Shown: positions 52,581 to 60,743 of the stretch, piece by piece | Numbering within the stretch: position 1 is the stretch's first letter | Layout of the letters: every line of letters begins with the position of its first letter | Assembly: GCA_027490925.1 (NCBI GenBank) | Contig: JAIXXF010000031.1 | Location: forward strand, 1-64,000 | Origin: Comamonadaceae bacterium | GTDB lineage: Bacteria > Pseudomonadota > Gammaproteobacteria > Burkholderiales > Burkholderiaceae_C | Reading direction: 5' to 3' | Length of the DNA stretch: 64,000 nt | Translations under genes and position numbers: made by a program | The notes under the pieces: generated by a model | Told to the model about the DNA's origin: nothing | What the model saw: the letters and a program-made list of their open reading frames with translations, nothing else | Database searches by the model: none

Positions 52581-53452
52581 GTCGCTTGGCGGGACCCATT
52601 GTTGCCACCCGCCCCCGGCCTTGCCGCAAAGCGCGCGACGCGGTCGGCGAGCACCTCCGCGTGGGTGAAAACCATGTCATGCCCCGCGTCCAACGTGTCC
52701 ACAGCCGCCTGCCCCGATGGGCCCACACCAGCCAGCACAGCCGCCAGTGGGGCGGTGTCGTCGCGCAGGCCTTGGATGAACAGCACCGGCCCGGGGTACC
52801 GCGCCAGCCACGCCTGCGGTGTGGAGCCGATGACCACATGCCGCATGGTGCGTGAGTAGGAAAGCCAGGTGTGGCGAAGCGTGTCGCGCGCCACCTCGGG
52901 CGGCACGCCAGGCAAAAAGCGCGGCATCCACGGCATCAGCCACGGCCGCAGGTGGCACATTGCCCAGCACGCGACGCGGGCCACCGGCGTCTCCAGCGCC
53001 AGCCAGCGGTTGAACAGCGATTGCCGGGCGATTTGCCGCCGGGCGTCGCCTTCGTTCCGGTACCAAGGCAAGGCCATGAGCACCAGACCATCCACCTGCG
53101 CGGGGTGCTCACTGGCGTAGGCCAGCGCCAGGAGCGCGCCCATGGAGTGGCCCACCCAATGCGCGTGGGCCACGCCATGGTGGCGCAAGGTGGCGTCCAG
53201 GGCCGCGAGGTGGTCGGCCACCGTGTAGCCCAGCGGCGGCTTGGGTGAGCGGCCAAAACCCAACGCGTCCACCAACATCACACGGTATGGGCCCGCCAAG
53301 CGATGGAACACCGGGCCCCACGACGCGGTGGACCCCGCCAGGCCATGCAGAAAGACCAGGGTGGGTGCATCGGCCGGGCCCAGGCACACCGCGTGCAGCA
53401 CCGGCGGGCCTGGCGGACCTTTTGATGGCGCGGGTTGGGGGATCGGCTTCAT
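52565..53452 (-). CDS. Alpha/beta hydrolase
   Basis: A 295-residue hydrolase. LVFLHGLAGSTASWGPVFHRLA carries the oxyanion HG, VGHSMGALLALAYA the nucleophile Ser, and the C-terminal DAGHDMVF the catalytic His; an Asp lies in GLRDDTAP. A cap of about 80 residues (residues 135-215) is rich in Trp and Arg. Substrate unknown. It is first or second in a minus-strand group with the small gene at 53468 and the MFS gene. Confidence 0.88.
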   Translation of the reverse strand: MKPIPQPAPSKGPPGPPVLHAVCLGPADAPTLVFLHGLAGSTASWGPVFHRLAGPYRVMLVDALGFGRSPKPPLGYTVADHLAALDATLRHHGVAHAHWVGHSMGALLALAYASEHPAQVDGLVLMALPWYRNEGDARRQIARQSLFNRWLALETPVARVACWAMCHLRPWLMPWMPRFLPGVPPEVARDTLRHTWLSYSRTMRHVVIGSTPQAWLARYPGPVLFIQGLRDDTAPLAAVLAGVGPSGQAAVDTLDAGHDMVFTHAEVLADRVARFAARPGAGGNNGSRQATHAGG

Positions 53453-53467
53453 GGTTTGGGTGACCGG

Positions 53468-53788
53468 TCAGCGGTGTGCCCCCCCAGGGCTGGCCCTGGC
53501 CTTGTCCAGCCACATTTGCAGGCTGTCGAAGAGGTCACGTTGGCTGAATGAGCAGCTTTCTTCTGAGAACAGCGCGCTGGACTCCAGCCGGTCGAGCAGC
53601 TGGTGCAGCACCTCCGGGAAGCGTGGCGGCAGGGTCGCCAGCCACTCGGTTTCTGTGCGGCAGGCGTCGGAGAACTGGCCCGCGGTCAGGCGGCCCTCGC
53701 GCACCTGTTGGAAGGCGGCTTCCAGACGCACCCAAGCGGGGTGGGGTGTGGGCGGTGTCGCGGGGGCGGTGGATGGTGGCGTGGTCAT
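53468..53788 (-). CDS. Small conserved-looking protein of unknown function
   Basis: A 106-residue, mostly helical protein: WVRLEAAFQQVREGRLTAGQFSDACRTETEWLATLPPRFPEVLHQLLDRLESSALFSEESCSFSQRDLFDSLQMWLDKA. The first 18 residues are Pro/Thr-rich. The start overlaps the MFS stop by four bases (ATGA), so translation is coupled. The acidic SEESCSFS with a Cys is notable. I do not recognise a family. Confidence 0.7.
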   Translation of the reverse strand: MTTPPSTAPATPPTPHPAWVRLEAAFQQVREGRLTAGQFSDACRTETEWLATLPPRFPEVLHQLLDRLESSALFSEESCSFSQRDLFDSLQMWLDKARASPGGAHR

Positions 53789-54912
53789 GGGCGAGAGCGT
53801 AGCAAGGTCAAAGCGCCCAGGCCCGCAAAGCCTGCGCCCAGCCACGCGAGGTGCTGAAACCCCACCACCTGGCTGGCGGGCCCGCCCACCGCCGCGCCCA
53901 GCGCGGTGCCGAAGTACAACATCGACGCGTTCAGGCTCATCAGCATGGGCGCCTGCGCGGGCGACGCGGTGGACAGCCGCATTTGCTGCGGGGTCATCAT
54001 GCCGAACCCGGCCACGCCCCACATCATGAACACCCCCGCCATCCAAGCGGCGTGTCCGGCGGTGAGCGGCACCAGCAACATGGTCAGGGTGAGCACCGCC
54101 AGTTGCCACCGCAGCGTGGGCAGGGCGCCATATCGGTCGGTTGCCCAACCGCCCGACACCGTGCCCACCATGCCCGCCACACCAAACGCCATGAGCGTCA
54201 GGGAGAGCTGGGTGCTGTCCATCGGTACCAGCGACTGCAACACCGGCCCGATGTAGGCAAACACAGTGAAGATCGCGCTGAAGTAGCACAGGGTCAGGCC
54301 CAGGGTGCGGCGCACCATGGGCAGTCGCAAGGCCGAGGTCAGGCCCGCCAGGCTCGCGCCGGGGGCCGTCAGGTGCTGGGGTACCCGCCAGGTGACCAGG
54401 CCGCACATCAGCGCCGACAGCCCGGCCACGGTGGCCACCGGACAGCGCCAGCCCAACCGCCAACCCAGCCATGCGGTGAGCGGCAGGCCCACCACGTAGC
54501 TCATGCTCATGCCCAGAAAGGTGAGCGAGAGCGCCCGCCCGCGCCGTTCGGGCGGGACCAGGGCCACCGCCAGGCTGGCCGCCACAGGCGTGAACACCGC
54601 ACCCGCGCCCATCATGACCCGGCCCAGCAGCATCCAAGTGAAGTGCTGTGACACCGCGCACACCGTGGCCCCGACGGCGAACAACAACAGCCCGAACTGC
54701 AACACCGACTTGCGGGACCAGCCGCCAGTGGCCAACAGCAACAGGGGCGCGAGCAGCGCAGTGGCAAAAGCGTACGCCGTCATCAGTTGGCCCGCCACCG
54801 GCACACCCACCCCCAAAGAGGCGCTGATGGCTTGCAGCACCCCCGCCAGTCCGAACGCCCCGGTGCCGATCACCAGGTTGCACAACGCCAGAAGGTAGAG
54901 CAAACGGGGCAT
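53785..54912 (-). CDS. Major facilitator superfamily transporter (AraJ-like)
   Basis: A 375-residue transporter with twelve predicted helices. GLAGVLQAISASLGVGVPVAGQLMTAYAFATALLAP, the loop motif GRVMMGAGAVFTPVAASLAVALVPPERRGRALSL, and GVAGMVGTVSGGWATDRYG are typical of the DHA1-type arabinose/sugar or drug exporter group. The Met of MPRLLYLLAL was chosen; 24 extra upstream codons are Pro/Arg-rich. Upstream gene of the hydrolase group. Confidence 0.88.
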   Translation of the reverse strand: MPRLLYLLALCNLVIGTGAFGLAGVLQAISASLGVGVPVAGQLMTAYAFATALLAPLLLLATGGWSRKSVLQFGLLLFAVGATVCAVSQHFTWMLLGRVMMGAGAVFTPVAASLAVALVPPERRGRALSLTFLGMSMSYVVGLPLTAWLGWRLGWRCPVATVAGLSALMCGLVTWRVPQHLTAPGASLAGLTSALRLPMVRRTLGLTLCYFSAIFTVFAYIGPVLQSLVPMDSTQLSLTLMAFGVAGMVGTVSGGWATDRYGALPTLRWQLAVLTLTMLLVPLTAGHAAWMAGVFMMWGVAGFGMMTPQQMRLSTASPAQAPMLMSLNASMLYFGTALGAAVGGPASQVVGFQHLAWLGAGFAGLGALTLLRSRP

Positions 54913-55278
54913 GGGCAAGGGCGGTCTGGGGAACGTGCGTGTGGGGGCGTGAGCGTTGGCAAGGCGGGCGGGGGGCCGCGCCACCGGTCGAATTTTGGGG
55001 CCTGGGGTGCCGTTCGGGTCGGTTGCGGGGTTTCAGTGCATCGAAAATGTCTTCGGCCCCCGTCTTAGCGAGGCCGATTGCTATGAAAAAAGTAGCGCGA
55101 TGACCCTGCCGTTGTCGCGATCGGGTCCCGGAGTGGTGGGGCGCATGGCCTGTGAGAAGGGACTGCCAGCGGAGACGCCTGTCACGTGGCGGTGATAGAC
55201 TGAAAGCGGCGTGAGCAGGACCGCAACGCGGCCCACCCGACGCACCCAAACCCGCCTGTTCCAAGACCTTGACCGAGG
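54913..55278. other. Divergent region between the MFS gene and the OmpA-like gene
   Basis: 366 bases. It holds an interspersed element (55043-55096) and the presumed promoters for both directions. A plus-strand TTGTCG...TGATAG pair in the 55105-55200 area is too weak to call. No gene is supported. Confidence 0.4.
55043..55096 (+). repeat. Comamonad interspersed element, copy 7
   Basis: GAAAATGTCTTCGGCCCCCG, TCTTAGCGAGGCCGAT, then TTGCTATGAAAAAAGTAGC with the palindrome GCTA...TAGC at 55080-55096. Orientation as in the other copies. Confidence 0.7.
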
Positions 55279-55899
55279 ATGTTTGATTTGAACGCACGCG
55301 CTGTTTCCCTCCTTGCCACCACCGCCGCGCTGGTGCTGTCTGGCTGTGCGACCAAAGACTACGTGGACGAGCAAACCGACGCCTTGGGCGTGCGCCTCAA
55401 CAGCGACATGATGCGCATGGACACCCGTCTCGCGTCTCTGGACAGTCGCCTGGGCCGGGCCGAAGGCGACATCGCCAGCACCGCCAAGCTCGGTCAGGAC
55501 GCGCTTGACCGTGCCAATGCCGCCCACCGACTGGCCGAAGGCAAACTGTTGTACGAGGTCACCCTGACAGACGACCAGTTTAAGTTCGACAGCAACACCG
55601 CCAACCTGGGCGAAAAGGCCTACGCCGCGCTGGAGGCGCTGGCCACCCAACTCAAGGCCGACAACAAAAACGCGTTCATCGAGATTCAGGGACACACCGA
55701 CGCCCGTGGCCATCCGTCGGTGAACAAACAACTGGGTCAGCGCCGTGCCGAGGCCGTGCGTGACGCGCTCTACGGCCTGGGCATCCCATTGCACCGCATG
55801 GGCACCATCAGCTACGGCAGTAGCCAGCCTGCGGTCAAGGGCAAAGGCCGCGACGCCAACGCCCAAAACCGCCGCGTGGTGGTGCTCGTGCTGTCGTAA
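55279..55899 (+). CDS. OmpA-family peptidoglycan-associated lipoprotein
   Basis: A 206-residue protein. The lipoprotein signal LLATTAALVLSGC (Cys at about 23) is followed by a coiled-coil of about 70 residues (SDMMRMDTRLASLDSRLGRAEGDI) and an OmpA-like domain with FIEIQGHTDARGHPSVNKQLGQRRAEAVRDAL, including the Asp and Arg that hold diaminopimelate. GAGG directly touches the ATG at 55279; a TTG three codons later has better spacing and may be the real start. A terminator follows. Confidence 0.9.
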   Translation: MFDLNARAVSLLATTAALVLSGCATKDYVDEQTDALGVRLNSDMMRMDTRLASLDSRLGRAEGDIASTAKLGQDALDRANAAHRLAEGKLLYEVTLTDDQFKFDSNTANLGEKAYAALEALATQLKADNKNAFIEIQGHTDARGHPSVNKQLGQRRAEAVRDALYGLGIPLHRMGTISYGSSQPAVKGKGRDANAQNRRVVVLVLS

Positions 55900-55921
55900 C
55901 CCACCACCGGCGTCAGCCCAC

Positions 55922-55952
55922 AGCCCGGCCGCCCCAGCAGCCGGGCTTTTTT
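55922..55952 (+). terminator. Rho-independent terminator after the OmpA-like gene
   Basis: Stem AGCCCGGC / GCCGGGCT with a ten-base loop, followed by six T. Confidence 0.88.
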
Positions 55953-56061
55953 GTGCCTGCGCCGCGCGCGACACCTCTGTTGCCGCTCGCGCGCCCGCTG
56001 GCGTATGCTGAACGGCACACGCCGCCGCATGGTTGCGGCCGCCGCTGAGGAGCGACACCAC

Positions 56062-57813
56062 ATGGGTTCCCCCACCCGCCCAGCCGCCGCGGCACCCCCG
56101 CCGCTGGCCCATCACCGGTTCTGGCCGCCGCGTCTGCCGCACAGAATCGTCCCACCGGCCACCTCGCTGTGGCACAACCTCGCCGTCAGCGCGCTGCGCC
56201 ATCCTGACCACCCTGCGTTGGTGTTTTTCGACCGCGTCACCCGCTACGCTGAACTGGCGCAGCAGGCCGAGCGGCTGGCGGCCCACCTGCACCACGCCGG
56301 TGTGACCCGGGGCGATCGGGTGCTGCTGATGATGCAAAACGGCCCCGCCTTGGTGGTGGCGCATTTTGCGATCTTGCGGGCGAACGCGGTGGTGGTGCCT
56401 GTGAACCCGATGAACCGGGCCGAAGAACTGCGGCACGCCATCACCGACTCTGGGGCCCGGGCAGCCATCACCACCAGCGACCTCGCCGCCGAATTGGCCC
56501 GTGCCAGCAGCGCCGTGTCGCCTCACCAGGCATTGCGGCACCTGGTGGTGGCGCACTGGGCCGACGCGCTGGACGCCAGCGGCGAGGCGGCGGCGCCCAC
56601 GGCGTGGCGCGATTGGCTGGGCACGCGTCACCCCTTGCCACCCCTGGTGGGCGGCACTGTCACCGCCTGGGTGGACGCCCTGGCGACCGACGCCCCCGCG
56701 CCGCCGGTGCTCGTCGGGCCAGACGACTTGGCCCTGCTGCCCTACACCAGCGGCACCACCGGGCTGCCCAAGGGTTGCATGCACCCGCACCGCACCGTGA
56801 TGCACAACGCGGTCGCCGCGAGCGGTTGGGTGCACAGCGGCCCCCACAGCACCGTGCTCGCGGTGATCCCCATGTTTCACATCACCGGCATGGTCTCGGG
56901 CCTGCATGCGGCGGTGTACGCCGCCGCCACCCTGGTGCTCATGCCGCGCTGGGACCGTGAGCTGGCGGGGCGCTGGTTGTCCCGCTGGCGGGTGACGCAC
57001 TGGACCAATATCCCCACCATGGTGATCGACCTGTTGGCCAGCCCCCAGGCGGCGTCGTTCGACCTGTCCAGCGTGCAGTACATCGGTGGCGGCGGGGCGG
57101 CCATGCCGCGCGCGGTGGCCGAGCGTTTGCTGTCGCAGTACGGGCTGCACTACAACGAGGGCTACGGCCTCACCGAGACCGCCGCGCCCACGCACAGCAA
57201 CCCGCCCCACGCCCCCAAGCCGCAGTGCCTGGGCATTCCCTTTGTGGGTGTGGAAGCCCACGTGGTGGATCCCGAGACGCTGCAACCGCTGCCGCCGCAC
57301 GCGCAGGGCGAGATCGTGGTGCGCGGGCCGCAGGTGTTCAACGGATACTGGCAGCGACCCGATGCCACCGCCGAGGCTTTCGTTCAGATCAACGGACAGC
57401 GATTCTTCCGCACGGGTGACCTGGGCCATGTGGACGACGACGGGTACTACTTCCTGACCGACCGCCTGAAACGCATGATCAACGCCTCGGGCTTCAAGGT
57501 GTGGCCCGCCGAGGTCGAGGCGCTGCTGTTCCGCCACCCCGGGGTGCAAGAGGCCTGTGTGATCGCCACGCCCGACGCGTACCGAGGCCAGTCGGTCAAG
57601 GCGGTGGTGGTGCGGCGCCCTGGGCACGCTGAACTGACCGAGCAAGGCCTGATGGATTGGTGCCGCACCGAGATGTCGGCCTACAAGGTGCCCCGCAAAG
57701 TCAGCTTCGTGGACGCCTTGCCCAAAAGCGGCAGTGGCAAGGTGATGTGGCGCGCGTTGCAGGAACAGGAAGTGGCAGGCACCACCACACGCCCGCCCGA
57801 TGCGTCAGAATGA
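56062..57813 (+). CDS. Acyl-CoA synthetase (AMP-forming)
   Basis: A 583-residue ANL-family ligase that activates a fatty or aromatic acid through an acyl-adenylate. A3 core YTSGTTGLPKGCMHPHRT, YGLTETAAPTHSN, the A7/A8 motif FRTGDLGHVDDDGYYFLTDRLKRMI and the catalytic Lys in PKSGSGKVMWR are all intact. The start at MGSPTRPAAAA is fixed by GAGGAG; earlier codons lack a ribosome site. The methionine synthase-like gene follows after 20 bases, perhaps in one transcript. Substrate chain length is undetermined. Confidence 0.93.
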   Translation: MGSPTRPAAAAPPPLAHHRFWPPRLPHRIVPPATSLWHNLAVSALRHPDHPALVFFDRVTRYAELAQQAERLAAHLHHAGVTRGDRVLLMMQNGPALVVAHFAILRANAVVVPVNPMNRAEELRHAITDSGARAAITTSDLAAELARASSAVSPHQALRHLVVAHWADALDASGEAAAPTAWRDWLGTRHPLPPLVGGTVTAWVDALATDAPAPPVLVGPDDLALLPYTSGTTGLPKGCMHPHRTVMHNAVAASGWVHSGPHSTVLAVIPMFHITGMVSGLHAAVYAAATLVLMPRWDRELAGRWLSRWRVTHWTNIPTMVIDLLASPQAASFDLSSVQYIGGGGAAMPRAVAERLLSQYGLHYNEGYGLTETAAPTHSNPPHAPKPQCLGIPFVGVEAHVVDPETLQPLPPHAQGEIVVRGPQVFNGYWQRPDATAEAFVQINGQRFFRTGDLGHVDDDGYYFLTDRLKRMINASGFKVWPAEVEALLFRHPGVQEACVIATPDAYRGQSVKAVVVRRPGHAELTEQGLMDWCRTEMSAYKVPRKVSFVDALPKSGSGKVMWRALQEQEVAGTTTRPPDASE

Positions 57814-57833
57814 ACCCACCACAGGAGACCGCC

Positions 57834-58868
57834 ATGTTTCAGACCGCCATCGCTGGCAGCTTGCCCAAACCTGCCTGGCTTTCAGAGACCCACAAGCTCT
57901 GGCCCCAGTGGAAAGCGCAGGGCGCTGAATTGCAGCAGGCCAAGGCCGACGCCACGCTGCTGTGGATCAAGGCGCAAGAAGACGCTGGCCTCGACATCGT
58001 GGGCGATGGCGAGCAATCTCGCCAGCACTTTGTGCACGGTTTTCTGGAGCAGGTTGAGGGCATTGACTTTGAGCACAAGGTCAAGATGGGCATTCGCAAC
58101 AACCGCTACGACGCCATGGTGCCCCAGGTGGTGTCTGCACTGAAGCTCAAAGGCCGCGTCCACGCCTTCGAGGCGCAACTGGCCCGCGCCCACACGCGCC
58201 GCCTGCTCAAGTTCACCTTGCCCGGGCCCATGACCATCGTGGACACGGTGTCTGACCGGTTTTATGGCGACAAGGTCAAGATGGCATTCGCTTTCGCCGA
58301 GCTGCTCAACCAAGAAGCGTTGGCTCTGCAGGCCGACGGCGTGGACATCGTCCAGTTCGACGAGCCCGCCTTCAACGTGTACATGAAAGAGGCTGCCGAC
58401 TGGGGCGTGAAAGCGCTGGAACGCGCGGCCCAAGGGCTGACGTGCAAGACCGCGGTGCACATTTGCTACGGCTACGGCATCCAGGCCAACCTCGACTGGA
58501 AGAACACCTTGGGCGACGAGTGGCGCCAGTACGAGCAGATTTTTCCGGCGCTCGCCAAGAGCAGCATTCAGCAGGTCAGCCTGGAGTGTTACCACTCGCA
58601 TGTGCCCCCCGACCTGATGAAGCTGCTCGATGGGAAAGACGTCATGGTGGGCGTGATCGACGTCGCCAGCGACGTGGTGGAAACGCCCGAGCAGGTGGCC
58701 GACACGATCGGCCTGGCGCTGAAGTTCGTGCCCAAGCACCGGCTCTTCCCCTGCACCAACTGCGGTTTGGCGCCCATGGACCGAGCGGTTGCCCTGCAGA
58801 AACTCGACGCGCTGGCCAAAGGCGCGGCCTTGGCCCGAAAGCGCCACCGTGAAGCCGCCCAAGACTGA
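57834..58868 (+). CDS. Core-type methionine synthase (MetE C-terminal domain family)
   Basis: A 344-residue TIM barrel homologous to the C-terminal half of cobalamin-independent methionine synthase, without the N-terminal half. The zinc-ligand set is present: HIC (in AVHICYGYG), a Glu in SLECYHSH and the Cys of TNCGLAP. QFDEPAFNVYM and the N-terminal AGSLPKPAWL are typical. Such short proteins act with a corrinoid or small methyl-donor protein, or in another methyl transfer, rather than with methyltetrahydrofolate-triglutamate. AGGAGA precedes the start. The His-rich cupin gene follows after 26 bases. Confidence 0.88.
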   Translation: MFQTAIAGSLPKPAWLSETHKLWPQWKAQGAELQQAKADATLLWIKAQEDAGLDIVGDGEQSRQHFVHGFLEQVEGIDFEHKVKMGIRNNRYDAMVPQVVSALKLKGRVHAFEAQLARAHTRRLLKFTLPGPMTIVDTVSDRFYGDKVKMAFAFAELLNQEALALQADGVDIVQFDEPAFNVYMKEAADWGVKALERAAQGLTCKTAVHICYGYGIQANLDWKNTLGDEWRQYEQIFPALAKSSIQQVSLECYHSHVPPDLMKLLDGKDVMVGVIDVASDVVETPEQVADTIGLALKFVPKHRLFPCTNCGLAPMDRAVALQKLDALAKGAALARKRHREAAQD

Positions 58869-58894
58869 ACCCCCGCAACCCTATCGAGCGCCCC

Positions 58895-59425
58895 ATGACC
58901 CACTCTCACGATCACGACCCGTCTCACGACCACCCACACGATCACACGCACGGTCCTGCAAACGAGGAACCCTGGAAGCACAACGGCGTTCGGGTGGTGC
59001 CTGGCAACCAGTTGGACAGCAACACCGCGCAGACCCCCGGCATGGACCGCAAGGCGGCCATCAACTTCGCCCGGGTGGGGGCTGAAAAGCTGTGGGCGGG
59101 CACAGTGACCATCCACGCCAACGCCAAGACCGGTGCGCACCACCACGGCCACCTGGAAAGCGTGATCTATGTCATCAAGGGCCGCGCCCGCATGCGCTGG
59201 GGCGACCGGCTCCAGTTCACCGCCGAGGCCGGGCCAGGCGACTTCATTTACGTACCCCCTTACGTGCCGCACCAGGAAATTAACGCCAGCCCTACCGAGG
59301 CGTTGGAGTGCGTGCTGTGCCGCAGCGACGGCGAAGCGGTCGCGGTGAACCTGGACATCGCACCGGCCGAAGACCCTGAAACGGTGCTCTGGGTGGACCC
59401 GACGCACCCGACTGGCGCGGTCTGA
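58895..59425 (+). CDS. Cupin-domain protein with His-rich N-terminus
   Basis: A 176-residue protein. The first 25 residues are an unusual His/Asp run (THSHDHDPSHDHPHDHTHG). A single cupin barrel follows, with metal ligands in TGAHHHGHLESVIYVIKGRARMRWGD and GDFIYVPPYVPHQEIN. The His tail may store or deliver a metal such as Zn, Ni or Co to the cupin. Probably co-transcribed with the methionine synthase-like gene, which needs zinc. Confidence 0.85.
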   Translation: MTHSHDHDPSHDHPHDHTHGPANEEPWKHNGVRVVPGNQLDSNTAQTPGMDRKAAINFARVGAEKLWAGTVTIHANAKTGAHHHGHLESVIYVIKGRARMRWGDRLQFTAEAGPGDFIYVPPYVPHQEINASPTEALECVLCRSDGEAVAVNLDIAPAEDPETVLWVDPTHPTGAV

Positions 59426-59474
59426 CGCATCGCCGTGGCGGGCGGCGCGGTCGCCCGGGCCAGCGCGGGTGCGG

Positions 59475-60500
59475 TCAGTGGTCGGCCACTTTCAACACTA
59501 GCTTGCCAAAGTTGGCGCCGGTGAACAACTGCGTCAGTGCGGTCGGGAAGTGGCTCAGGCCCTCCACCACGTCTTCGCGGCTCGTCATCCGGCCGTCTTT
59601 CAGGTAGCCCGCCATCTCGGCCACCGCCAGGGGGTAGCGGTCCGCGTAATCGAACACCACGATCCCTTCCATGCGCGCCCGGTTCACCAGCAGGCTGAGG
59701 TAGTTTTTGGGGCCCTGCACCGCGGTGGTCGCGTTGTACTGGCTGATCGCACCGCAGATGACGATGCGCGCTTTGCGGTTGATGCGGGTGAGCACCGTGT
59801 CCAGGATCTCGCCGCCCACGTTGTCAAAGTAAATGTCCACGCCGTCGGGACAGTGCTGCTTGAGACCGTCTTTGACGCTGCTGTTTTTGTAGTCGATGCA
59901 CGCGTCGAACCCGAGCGTGTTCACCACCCAGTCGCACTTGGCCTGACCACCCGCGATGCCGACCACGCGGCAGCCCTTGATTTTCGCCAACTGCCCCACG
60001 GTTTGCCCCACCGCACCGGCGGCGCCCGACACCACCAACGTCTCACCGGCCTTGGGTTGACCCACGTCCATCAGACCGAAGTAGCCGGTCATGCCCGGCA
60101 TCCCCAGCACGTTGAGCCACTGCGTCAGGCTGCCAAGACGCAGGTCGACGGCCACCAAGCCGCTGCGGCGAATTTGATCCGCTGGAATCAGCAGGTACTC
60201 CTGCACGCCCAAGCCAGCCGACACGTGGTCGCCCACCGCGAATTTCGGGTTTTTAGAGGCCACCACAAGGCCCACACCGCCGGCGCGCATGACCTCCCCC
60301 AGGCCCACTGGGGCGATGTAGCTCTTCCCCTCGTTCATCCAGCCGCGCATCGCCGGGTCCAGCGACAAAGCCAAAGTTTTCACCAGCACGCCACCGTCGT
60401 CCGGCTGCGCCACCGGTTCGGTCGTGTGTTGCCAGTTGGCGGCGGTGGGCAGGCCCACCGGGCGCGCGGCGAGTCGGATCTGGTGGTTGATGAGGGCCAT
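59475..60500 (-). CDS. NADP-dependent medium-chain oxidoreductase (CurA/PTGR type)
   Basis: A 341-residue zinc-independent MDR reductase. The N-terminus NHQIRLAARPVGLPTAANW, LDPAMRGWMNEGKSYIAPVGLGEVMRAGGVG and the Rossmann motif SGAAGAVGQTVGQLAKIKGCRVVG, with DGVDIYFDNVGGEILDTVL, are standard for double-bond reductases such as curcumin or alkenal reductases. The start has AGGAGA upstream. It is convergent with the cupin gene and divergent from egtB. Confidence 0.92.
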   Translation of the reverse strand: MALINHQIRLAARPVGLPTAANWQHTTEPVAQPDDGGVLVKTLALSLDPAMRGWMNEGKSYIAPVGLGEVMRAGGVGLVVASKNPKFAVGDHVSAGLGVQEYLLIPADQIRRSGLVAVDLRLGSLTQWLNVLGMPGMTGYFGLMDVGQPKAGETLVVSGAAGAVGQTVGQLAKIKGCRVVGIAGGQAKCDWVVNTLGFDACIDYKNSSVKDGLKQHCPDGVDIYFDNVGGEILDTVLTRINRKARIVICGAISQYNATTAVQGPKNYLSLLVNRARMEGIVVFDYADRYPLAVAEMAGYLKDGRMTSREDVVEGLSHFPTALTQLFTGANFGKLVLKVADH

Positions 60501-60743
60501 GGGTTGTCTCCTGGTGGTTCCAAGCGCCGTATTTGTCGGCACACTGTGTTGGCAGGGCGTGCGGGGAAGCGCCCCGTTTGCGCCCGCATGGTAGCCCGCC
60601 ACGACGAGGCGGCCGGTAGCCCAGGCGACAGCGCGGTCGCGGTCACACCCCTGTGTTGTAATGATTTGAATGGGTCACCGACCCATGGTCAGGCCTTCGC
60701 CACCACCCCCTTTTCTGGAGATCCCTGCCGAGTGCCCGACTTG

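Noticed and set aside
59550-60743. Long plus-strand frame running from the MDR gene into egtB
   Set aside because: It is antisense to the oxidoreductase; EgtB begins at 60744 and the upstream residues are His/Arg-rich shadow sequence.
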